Below are positions 1 through 5,429 of a stretch of 5,535 bases of DNA, piece by piece. Each line of letters opens with the position of its first letter. Within the stretch, counting starts at the first letter, position 1. Below the pieces are notes generated by a model that saw only the letters and a list, made by a program, of their open reading frames with translations, did no database searches and had not been told where the DNA came from. The position numbers and the translations under genes are program-made. Origin of the DNA: Candidatus Poribacteria bacterium (GTDB taxonomy: Bacteria; Poribacteria; WGA-4E; WGA-3G); assembly GCA_007571355.1 (NCBI GenBank), contig RKRO01000335.1:1-5535 (forward strand). The letters are read 5' to 3'.

Positions 1-167
1 GTAAGAAGATATCAAAAGTGAAAATAAAGGAACGTAAAGTATCGCCTTTTCTTCTACTATTTTACTACATTTCTATGGTTTACTCAATATGACTTCTATA
101 AAAGAGCAACATGCGTAAGTCCTATAAGATTAGCCTAATCGTCTTTCGACTTTGAACTTGAGGGTAG

Positions 168-193
168 GTTCGTGGTGGTGCGATAAATCGCAC
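168..193 (-). repeat. Intergenic hairpin repeat, copy 1 (inverted)
   Basis: The copy begins GTTCGTGGTG and ends in a perfect hairpin at 178-193, with stem GTGCGA/TCGCAC and loop TAAA. Its flank matches the reverse complement of the flank of the copies at 211-239 and 265-290 (CTACTACGAAC), with two A/G differences. It is therefore the same element in the opposite orientation. Function is unknown. It resembles REP/MITE-like dispersed elements in form, and no coding sequence lies inside. Confidence 0.6.
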
Positions 194-239
194 GGCAATA
201 ACGTAAGAACGGGCAATAAATGGTTCCCCTACTACGAAC
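192..239 (+). repeat. Intergenic hairpin repeat, copy 2 (decayed stem)
   Basis: The segment carries ACGGCAATAACG, then AACGGGCAATAAATGG, then CCCTACTACGAAC. The same blocks recur in the same order at 255-290. In this copy the hairpin right arm reads GGTTCCCC instead of TTGCCC, so only the outer GGG/CCC pairing survives. It looks like a degenerate member of the family. Confidence 0.6.
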
Positions 240-254
240 AGAACCCGCTATAAA

Positions 255-290
255 ACGCAATAACGGGCAATAAATTGCCCTACTACGAAC
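255..290 (+). repeat. Intergenic hairpin repeat, copy 3 (intact stem)
   Basis: A direct repeat of the 192-239 unit with a shorter left part. It contains a perfect hairpin at 265-280 (stem GGGCAA/TTGCCC, loop TAAA), followed by the conserved tail CTACTACGAAC. Compared with copy 1, the stem differs at two base pairs, and both are changed on the two arms together, so pairing is kept. This is what a structure-constrained element would show. Confidence 0.65.
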
Positions 291-358
291 CTAATTTAAC
301 GTGAGTTTGATAAGTGTTGGGCGTATGTAGCGTCCACTGTTAATTGAGGGCATATACT

Positions 359-380
359 GCACAAACTATGAAGTTTGTGC
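359..380. repeat. Perfect 9-bp hairpin with 4-nt loop
   Basis: The arms GCACAAACT (359-367) and AGTTTGTGC (372-380) are exact reverse complements around the loop ATGA. The stem is AT-rich and is not followed by a run of T, so it is not a typical rho-independent terminator. No gene ends just upstream. It is most simply a small dispersed inverted-repeat element unrelated in sequence to the 168-290 family. Confidence 0.5.
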
Positions 381-433
381 TACAATTCATGCTTAAGAAT
401 GGTTTTGTTAAATTTGCAAACGGCATGTGGCCT

Positions 434-460
434 GTCGGGTTTTGCTGCGCGCTACCCGAC
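434..460. repeat. 7-bp GC-rich inverted repeat
   Basis: The arms GTCGGGT (434-440) and ACCCGAC (454-460) pair perfectly across a 13-nt loop that contains a GCGC palindrome. The right arm continues into CTACGAG, loosely like the CTACGAAC tail of the repeats at 211-290. There is no T-run after it and no gene before it. It is probably another intergenic repeat element. Confidence 0.45.
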
Positions 461-557
461 CTACGAGGTATCATCACTTATCTGAAAACCCTCAGATTTT
501 ATGGGCGCAATTTGGGGTATATAGTAACATCCAAAAATAAAGGCACACTGTTACAAG

Positions 558-608
558 GATACCCCCCTACCCCCCCGCAAGCAGGGGGGAATCAGAGGTG
601 CATCGCTT
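558..608 (+). repeat. C-run/G-run element with 30-nt dispersed repeat unit, copy A
   Basis: The element contains GATACCCCCC (558-567), a run of seven C (570-576) and a run of six G (584-589) that can form a 6-bp C/G stem over a 7-nt loop. A 30-nt unit at 579-608 follows, ending in GCATCGCTT. That unit matches 5438-5467 at 27 of 30 positions in the same orientation. GATACCCCCC also recurs near the second copy at 5501-5510. This indicates a dispersed non-coding repeat family. Confidence 0.6.
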
Positions 609-620
609 CGATAAGATGTG

Positions 621-648
621 TTTCAAGCATTACTCGCTTTACTATAAT
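621..648 (+). promoter_or_regulatory. Putative sigma70 promoter of the STAS gene
   Basis: A perfect TATAAT lies at 643-648. A poor -35 candidate, TTTCAA, lies at 621-626 with a 16-nt spacer. Transcription would start near 655 and give a leader of about 50 nt before the GTG start. The -10 match is strong and the -35 weak, so the promoter may need an activator or may be a chance match in AT-rich DNA. Confidence 0.45.
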
Positions 649-695
649 ACTAAGATTGAAAGAATTTGGGATTGATTTTATATTTATATTTTTAT

Positions 696-702
696 AGGAG
701 GG
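696..702 (+). promoter_or_regulatory. Strong Shine-Dalgarno of the STAS gene
   Basis: AGGAGGG lies four bases before the GTG at 707. It is the clearest ribosome binding site in the window and fixes GTG as the start codon of the STAS gene. Confidence 0.8.
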
Positions 703-706
703 AATT

Positions 707-1057
707 GTGAGAGCAAATTCTCAAATCTCTGTTCGACACCAAGGCGAAAGAAATATCGCGATATTTGATATTACGGGTTATCTTACCGATGCTTCTGAAC
801 CTATATTGAGCAATGCCTATGCTGACGCGGAGGTTCAAGATGCAGAGAAAGTTCTACTTAACTTTGAACGCCGCAGTTTTATTACAAGCAGTGGTTTCGG
901 TGAGATTATCCGATTGCTCTGGAAGATGCGAGAGAAGGGACAGGTTTTACGGGTTGCGCATCCATCCACGCAAGTCAGAAATATTTTCAATACCATCGGA
1001 TTGACGCAGAGTATAGGTGTCTTTGAATCTGAAGAAGATGCGCTCAAAGACTTCTAA
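707..1057 (+). CDS. STAS-domain protein (anti-sigma factor antagonist-like)
   Basis: A 116-residue protein that is a single STAS domain, the usual length for SpoIIAA/RsbV-type regulators. Such proteins bind an anti-sigma factor or a switch kinase in the cytoplasm and are turned off by phosphorylation of a serine at the start of a helix. An alternating hydrophobic beta pattern (about residues 7-23) and the VLLNF strand (49-53) lead into the signature ITSSGFG (59-65). Ser61 aligns with the phosphorylated serine of the DSSGLG motif, and Thr60 replaces the usual aspartate. The C-terminal half (RVAHPSTQVRNIFNTIGL, 82-99) is typical of the family. The GTG start is fixed by AGGAGGG four bases upstream. 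No kinase, phosphatase or sigma factor gene lies nearby, so the pathway it serves is unknown. It could instead be part of a non-sigma signalling relay or a lipid-transport STAS. Confidence 0.88.
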   Translation: MRANSQISVRHQGERNIAIFDITGYLTDASEPILSNAYADAEVQDAEKVLLNFERRSFITSSGFGEIIRLLWKMREKGQVLRVAHPSTQVRNIFNTIGLTQSIGVFESEEDALKDF

Positions 1058-1085
1058 TTCGGTGTTGTGTTGTTCTGGAGTTGCT

Positions 1086-2978
1086 TTATGGGAAAAGCGT
1101 GTACATGTTTTTATTTAGTATCACCCCCAGCAAACTCCAGAAACTTCCGGCAAGGAATTGACCGAATATGAATCCCAAGAACAGCGGTAACGCTTGACGA
1201 TAGGCTCGCACCCCGCCGCCTGCGAAGAGTACCCGCTTAAAGAGCCATCCCAAGAAGATTGAGAACCACATCCAACCGATTGCCCAGCCGTTGCCGACAG
1301 CGTAGCCGACAGGGTAAAACGGCCACCACAAAAACTGGCGTTTCAAAAACGTCAGTATACCGGTGAATAGGAAACCGAATGCTATGTGTTGGACAGCGGC
1401 GAAATTCGGTGCCCGTGGCGAGATAATCCAACTTTGCAAGCGGTTAAATTCACCGATACCCCACCGTGCAAACCGGTACTCATAATAGAGCGCGACGTGT
1501 CCGACAATCGAAACAATTGTCCCTACGATAGATGCCACAATAAGTGCGACAACCAACCGATTCTCATGCAAGCGGAATTGTTTGCCGATTTTAAACGCTT
1601 CTAATTGATGCGGCATTGGGTGGCAGCGGTAACCGTATGCAAGCCATGAAAGTAGTGTGGTATTGGTCAGATTTTGTGCACCCAACGGGCGACTTCCCCC
1701 GAACAGTAACATAATCCGGTCAGGATGCATGCTGTGCAGTTCGTGTGTTGGGGGTCCGAGTTCGGCTCGCATGCGTGTCATTGCGATGCATAGTATCAAG
1801 TAGATGCTGAAATACCCGAGTGCGACCCACGGCGACAGCCCAGCGAAATACCAGAACACCAATACAATCGCCATACTGATGATTAACCCGAAAACGGCGA
1901 GTCGGTATAAACCGTCTTTAGATTTGAAAGAGAATACGTCGCGGAGTATGCCCCACACGTGTTTCCGACTTGTGATGAGGGCGAGCATACCGATACCGAG
2001 CCATGCGCCCCCGCGTTGTTCCGTCTGTAGACCGGTGGCGGTTGTCCATCCGATCGCGCTGAAGAAGACGCGCTGCGCGCCCCAGAACAGATAGAAAAAC
2101 CAGAACGACAACGACAAATCCAACGGCATAAGGTAGCCAAATCCTATCGCAAAAGGATAGACGTAGATGGGCAGCCGTCCGACTGCGTTCCACGGCCGGT
2201 CAGAAAAGTAGAGTTGATATTTGATTTTGAGCGAAGGTATCACGGGGAAGAGGTAGTTCAAGCCTGCCAGAATTTCTAATCCGAATGCGATGCCGAAACC
2301 GAGCCAAATCAGTTTATTACGAAAAAGTGTGGATGTGTTGCCGAGCAGTTCAACGGGGAGCGTTGTTAAAGGGTAACTTAGTTTTTCGTGGTCGATCCAC
2401 TGTTTTCTAATGATGATATTGACACAAAGCATCATAAACAGGAGGACGATGACTAGGCCGCTCCATGCCACGATGGGCCACAGCCACGCTTCCATGTATT
2501 GTTGCTGCCAAAACGTATCGTCTCCTTCAAAGTAGCCTTGTAGAATACCGCGGTCGGTGATTGTCAGCCATGTCGGCATGAATCGGAAGAAGAGGTCTGC
2601 CCATTCATTTTCGGGGGTTGCGAACCATCCTGCGTTGGCGATCATCGGTACCAACTGTCGAACGATGTCGTGTCCTGCAAGTGCAGTCGCTACGGATACC
2701 ATTATGTATGTCATAGCGAGTTCGCGGGATGTTGGTGCGAAACCTTTAAAAGCTTTTTTGAGAAGCGGGGTAAGGAGTGCTAAGAGAAAGAACGTGAAAA
2801 GGACAGTGGGAAAGATAGAAAAATCGGTCAGTTCCCAGACGACGCGGTTTTCTGCGGAGATAATCCAATAACAGGTGAGAACAATAAGGATTGAACCGAA
2901 GACCAGCGTTCCGAAAAAGAAACGGAAGGCTGAAGGCTTCGGGTCGCTTTCAGTTGTAGGTGACGCTCTGTGCTGCAT
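1086..2978 (-). CDS. Polytopic membrane protein, DUF6785/DUF6784 type
   Basis: A 630-residue integral membrane protein with roughly 12-14 hydrophobic segments. Clear ones lie at about 20-41, 52-73, 87-103, 162-190, 224-246, 268-303, 358-380, 383-401, 476-500, 527-545, 552-578 and 596-621. Conserved-looking polar stretches are RMRAELGPPTHELH (402-415) just after a membrane segment, FGGSRPLGAQNLTN (426-439), and RCHPMPHQLEAFKI (451-464). From memory these match large proteins annotated as DUF6785 with a C-terminal DUF6784 region, which loosely resemble oligopeptide (OPT) transporters. The family has no established function, and a transport role is inference. ATG at 2978 is the only sensible start before the first membrane segment, yet there is no Shine-Dalgarno and a TATAAT lies only 7 nt upstream. 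The gene is convergent with the STAS gene and divergent from the glycosyltransferase operon. It appears intact. Confidence 0.85.
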   Translation of the reverse strand: MQHRASPTTESDPKPSAFRFFFGTLVFGSILIVLTCYWIISAENRVVWELTDFSIFPTVLFTFFLLALLTPLLKKAFKGFAPTSRELAMTYIMVSVATALAGHDIVRQLVPMIANAGWFATPENEWADLFFRFMPTWLTITDRGILQGYFEGDDTFWQQQYMEAWLWPIVAWSGLVIVLLFMMLCVNIIIRKQWIDHEKLSYPLTTLPVELLGNTSTLFRNKLIWLGFGIAFGLEILAGLNYLFPVIPSLKIKYQLYFSDRPWNAVGRLPIYVYPFAIGFGYLMPLDLSLSFWFFYLFWGAQRVFFSAIGWTTATGLQTEQRGGAWLGIGMLALITSRKHVWGILRDVFSFKSKDGLYRLAVFGLIISMAIVLVFWYFAGLSPWVALGYFSIYLILCIAMTRMRAELGPPTHELHSMHPDRIMLLFGGSRPLGAQNLTNTTLLSWLAYGYRCHPMPHQLEAFKIGKQFRLHENRLVVALIVASIVGTIVSIVGHVALYYEYRFARWGIGEFNRLQSWIISPRAPNFAAVQHIAFGFLFTGILTFLKRQFLWWPFYPVGYAVGNGWAIGWMWFSIFLGWLFKRVLFAGGGVRAYRQALPLFLGFIFGQFLAGSFWSLLGVILNKNMYTLFP

Positions 2979-2985
2979 GTATACA

Positions 2986-3015
2986 ATTATAACATATCTA
3001 TCCGCGTTGACGCAA
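2986..3015 (-). promoter_or_regulatory. Putative promoter of the membrane-protein gene
   Basis: Reading the minus strand, TTGCGT (3015-3010) is followed after 18 nt by TATAAT (2991-2986), preceded by TG as in extended -10 promoters. The -10 box ends 7 nt before the ATG, so transcription would begin at or next to the start codon and the mRNA would be leaderless. This agrees with the absence of a ribosome binding site. Confidence 0.6.
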
Positions 3016-3024
3016 ATCGATTTG
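3013..3024. promoter_or_regulatory. Perfect 12-nt palindrome, candidate operator
   Basis: CAAATCGATTTG is identical to its reverse complement. It lies between the two divergent -10 boxes and overlaps the -35 box of the leftward promoter by three bases, 22 nt before the -35 of the rightward one. The position suits a dimeric repressor or activator controlling both sides. The regulator is unknown, and a 12-nt palindrome can arise by chance. Confidence 0.4.
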
Positions 3025-3046
3025 GATTAAACATAAGGTTTGGTAT

Positions 3047-3075
3047 TTGCCATTTCCGTGGGGTTGTGTTATAAT
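3047..3075 (+). promoter_or_regulatory. Putative sigma70 promoter of the glycosyltransferase operon
   Basis: TTGCCA (3047-3052), a 17-nt spacer and TATAAT (3070-3075), with TG one base before the -10, make this the best promoter in the window. The expected transcription start is near 3082, giving a leader of about 30 nt to the ATG at 3112. It also rules out the upstream in-frame TTG at 3040 as the start of the GT9 gene. Confidence 0.7.
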
Positions 3076-3111
3076 AGACGACACTTTAACTCAGTTGGTC
3101 AGAGAATAACT

Positions 3112-4191
3112 ATGCTATCCAACGGTGAGGCTTCCGTAACGCAAGTTTCGGCGCGCGAACAAGATAATACACTTCCGAACATCCATAAGATCCTCGTTAT
3201 TCGGGTTGATGGTATCGGTGATTTGCTGAATTCCACACCGGCAATTGCCCTGTTAAGGGAAAGTTATCCATCAGCGGAGATAACGGTATTGGCGCGGCCA
3301 CTTAACGCCCCGGTGTTAATCGGTAACCCGGACGTGGATCGGATTCTCATTTTTGACCGTAACGGTAAGCACCGCGGGATCGCAGCCCGACTCCAATTTT
3401 ATCGTCAATTGCGCCGTGAGCGGTTTCAACTCGTTGTTGCCATGCAGACGGCAATGTGGTCACATTTTGTCGCGTTTCTCTCCGGTGCTACGTATCGATT
3501 GGGACGTTATCAGAAACGTTTTAGGTCTACCCTGACTCACGCGTGGCGCGGGCAATACCGAAAAGGCGAAACCCATGAAGTTGACAGGAATTTGGAACTG
3601 GTCCGCTTAATTTGCAACGGCGATGGTCAACGGAAACTCGTATTCTATCTGGCGCCGGATGAGATTACCGCAGCCAAAGCACGCCTCGCCTCGCGGGGTA
3701 TCCCTCCTGATACGTTTCTCATCGGTATTCATCCCGGTGGGAGTTCGTTCGACAAGCGTTGGCCAGAGAAGCAGTACGCTGAACTCGCGGACAGACTCTC
3801 ACATCAGTACAACGCAACGATACTGCTCTTACGCGGTCCTGAAGAAGCGGCATTGGTGCGTAACATCCAAGCGGCGATGGAGTCTCCTGCTATCTCTTAT
3901 GCCCCGGAGACGATTCGTGAGTTGGGTGCGCTCTTATCTTGTTGTGATTTGGTGGTCTGTAATGACTCTGGTCCGATGCATCTCGCTGCGGCGTTGGATG
4001 TGCCGATGGTGGCGATTTTCGGTCCTACAGATCATGTGGCGTGGCATCCGTTGAGCGAAAATGCATCTATTGTGCGGCGGGATATGCCGTGTTGGCCGTG
4101 TAGTGCGCATCAGTGCAAAATCGGCTGGGAATGTACGAAAAAACTTCCGGTTGCACCCGTTTGGGACGCAACGACGGAGAAAATCAGATGA
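3112..4191 (+). CDS. Glycosyltransferase family 9 (heptosyltransferase-like)
   Basis: A 359-residue GT-B enzyme of family GT9, which transfers heptose or related sugars from nucleotide-sugar donors to lipid A-core or similar surface glycans on the cytoplasmic membrane face. The N-terminal Rossmann start ILVIRVDGIGDLLNSTPA (27-44) includes Asp37, at the position of the catalytic Asp13 of E. coli WaaC. THEVDRN (154-160) is a usual family motif. The C-terminal donor domain has HPGGS (207-211), CNDSGPMHLAAAL (from 283, Asp285) and FGPT (303-306). Four cysteines near the end (327, 330, 335, 341) form a cluster seen in many GT9 proteins of this kind. ATG at 3112 is chosen because a strong promoter lies between it and the TTG at 3040. 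The ribosome site is weak (AGAGAA). The first 26 residues are a non-conserved extension. The gene overlaps the next one by ATGA. The exact sugar and acceptor are unknown, so no gene symbol is given. Confidence 0.92.
   Translation: MLSNGEASVTQVSAREQDNTLPNIHKILVIRVDGIGDLLNSTPAIALLRESYPSAEITVLARPLNAPVLIGNPDVDRILIFDRNGKHRGIAARLQFYRQLRRERFQLVVAMQTAMWSHFVAFLSGATYRLGRYQKRFRSTLTHAWRGQYRKGETHEVDRNLELVRLICNGDGQRKLVFYLAPDEITAAKARLASRGIPPDTFLIGIHPGGSSFDKRWPEKQYAELADRLSHQYNATILLLRGPEEAALVRNIQAAMESPAISYAPETIRELGALLSCCDLVVCNDSGPMHLAAALDVPMVAIFGPTDHVAWHPLSENASIVRRDMPCWPCSAHQCKIGWECTKKLPVAPVWDATTEKIR
4176..4179 (+). promoter_or_regulatory. Shine-Dalgarno of the GT1 gene
   Basis: GGAG inside the end of the GT9 gene lies 8 nt before the ATG at 4188. 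It selects this start over the in-frame ATG at 4113, which would put 25 extra residues before the conserved glycosyltransferase N-terminus. Confidence 0.65.
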
Positions 4192-5429
4192 AAATTGTCG
4201 TCGTCTGCTGGGGCTCAACGGGTGATGTCTATCCGGTTTTAGCACTGTCGGAACGTCTCCTTGAACGTGGGCATCAGGTACGAATTTGTGCGCTTGAGAT
4301 GTATAGAGATAAGATACTGGAGATCGGTGCGGAATTCTACGGGATAAGCGTTGTTTTTGATTTGGCGGAATTTCACGCGGCGATGGATGCTATTATTCCG
4401 AAGCGCGACCCGACCGCGATGCTGCGGCTTATCGTGGAAGAGGGGATTGTGCGTCGCGGTGAAAAGTGGTATCAGGATTGTTTGAGGGCAATGGAAGGGT
4501 TTGATATCGCGATCTGTCATTCGGTTGATATTCCGGGACAGGAGGCTGCGATTCGTAACGGGATTCCGTGGCTTACGGTGACGTATTGTCCGGGGTTCAT
4601 CAAGTCTTTAGATTTCGCGCCGTATCCGTTCCCGAATTGGGGGCGTGCTTTTAATGCTATTGTGTGGAAATTGGCGGAATTCCGTCTTGCCTCCCGTATA
4701 GATACACTCTTTAACCAATTTATTGCGTCTGTTGGTGGGGAGCCGAGGGCTTCCGTGGCGTTAGATGGTATGTATTCGCCACATCTGAACCTCATTGCTG
4801 CATCGCCGGCACTTTGCCCACCGGCTGATTTTCCATCAAACCACAAATTCACGGGGGTTTGGCATCTTGCGTCGCCTTCTTATACTCCCCCCACGGAACT
4901 TGTCGATTTTTTGGAGGCGGGGCCGCCGCCTGTCATTATTACTTTTGGGTCTATGGGTGGCTCGAATGGACGTGAAACGACCGAAATTTTGGTAGATACC
5001 GTTAGGAAAGTCCAGCAGCGTGCGGTTATCCAAGCGGGGTGGGGACAACTCGGCACGCCGGAGGCGTTATCGGACATCTATTGTGCAGAATATATCCCGC
5101 ATCAGTGGCTGTTTCCGCGGGGGAGTTGCGTTGTGCATCACGGTGGTGCAGGGACGACTGCCTCGGCATGTCGTGCGAAAGTGCCGTCTGTTGTCGTTGC
5201 GCATCACGCGGATCAGCCGTATTGGGGAAAACGGCTTTTGGATTTGGGGGTTGCTCCGAAGCATCTGCACCGTCGGAATTTGACGGTTGAAGGTTTGGCG
5301 AAACGGATTCAGCAGGTTTTGGAAACGCCTTCTATGACAGCGCAGGCGGAGGTTTTGGGTGAAAAGATAGCGGCGGAAGATGGATTGATGACAGCGGTTA
5401 CGTTAATTGAGGAGTTTTCGGTTGCCTGA
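4188..5429 (+). CDS. GT1-family glycosyltransferase (UGT51/GtfB-like)
   Basis: A 413-residue GT-B enzyme of family GT1, similar to sterol 3-beta-glucosyltransferases and antibiotic glycosyltransferases. These use an NDP-sugar to glycosylate a lipophilic acceptor. The protein opens with MKIVVVCWGSTGDVYP (1-16). Asp13 matches the proposed catalytic Asp13 of vancomycin-pathway GtfB, and GSTGD is the N-terminal signature of this subgroup. In the C-terminal half are FGSMGG (253-258), HQWLFP, and the donor-binding motif VVHHGGAGTT (315-324) with Asp342-Gln343 of the ADQPYW segment. Length is normal, there is no signal peptide or membrane segment, and the enzyme is probably cytosolic or membrane-peripheral. 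It is translationally coupled to the GT9 gene, which argues for one shared glycan or glycolipid product. Sterol, hopanoid, carotenoid or other lipid acceptors cannot be told apart from sequence. Confidence 0.92.
   Translation: MKIVVVCWGSTGDVYPVLALSERLLERGHQVRICALEMYRDKILEIGAEFYGISVVFDLAEFHAAMDAIIPKRDPTAMLRLIVEEGIVRRGEKWYQDCLRAMEGFDIAICHSVDIPGQEAAIRNGIPWLTVTYCPGFIKSLDFAPYPFPNWGRAFNAIVWKLAEFRLASRIDTLFNQFIASVGGEPRASVALDGMYSPHLNLIAASPALCPPADFPSNHKFTGVWHLASPSYTPPTELVDFLEAGPPPVIITFGSMGGSNGRETTEILVDTVRKVQQRAVIQAGWGQLGTPEALSDIYCAEYIPHQWLFPRGSCVVHHGGAGTTASACRAKVPSVVVAHHADQPYWGKRLLDLGVAPKHLHRRNLTVEGLAKRIQQVLETPSMTAQAEVLGEKIAAEDGLMTAVTLIEEFSVA

Larger units (their letters stand above)
1..706. other. Gene-free, repeat-rich intergenic stretch
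   Basis: No open frame here looks like a real gene. The first 167 bases are AT-rich and show only a 13-nt near-palindrome at 128-140 (arms GATTAG/CTAATC). A frame open from the left edge to a stop near position 92 is low-complexity and cannot be recognised. From 168 to 608 the DNA is built from short inverted-repeat elements, listed separately. From about 621 to 706 it holds the promoter and ribosome binding site of the STAS gene. The only long frame (about 344-697) runs straight through three repeat elements and has a TTG start, so it is judged non-coding. Confidence 0.7.

Noticed and set aside
3..92. Frame open from the left edge, possibly the tail of a gene
   Set aside because: About 29 AT-rich codons with no recognisable motif. 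It is too short to separate from chance.
128..140. 13-nt near-palindrome GATTAG-C-CTAATC as an operator
   Set aside because: No promoter or gene start lies nearby, and such a short AT-rich match is easily due to chance.
168..290. CRISPR array
   Set aside because: Repeat copies differ in length and orientation, are only three in number, and have no regular spacers or cas genes.
570..589. C-run/G-run stem as a rho-independent terminator
   Set aside because: No T-run follows and no gene lies upstream on the + strand. Its sequence is shared with a dispersed repeat.
344..697. 117-codon open frame on the + strand before the STAS gene
   Set aside because: It has a TTG start with no ribosome site, passes through three repeat elements (hairpins at 359-380 and 434-460, C/G-run at 558-608) and gives a protein with no recognisable domain.
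3040..3111. N-terminal extension of the GT9 gene from a TTG at 3040
   Set aside because: The best promoter in the window (3047-3075) lies inside it, so the TTG would not be on the transcript. ATG at 3112 is in frame and precedes the conserved domain.
4113..4187. N-terminal extension of the GT1 gene from an ATG at 4113
   Set aside because: The GT1 fold starts at the ATG at 4188 (MKIVVVCWGSTGD), which has a GGAG 8 nt upstream and an ATGA overlap with the preceding gene.
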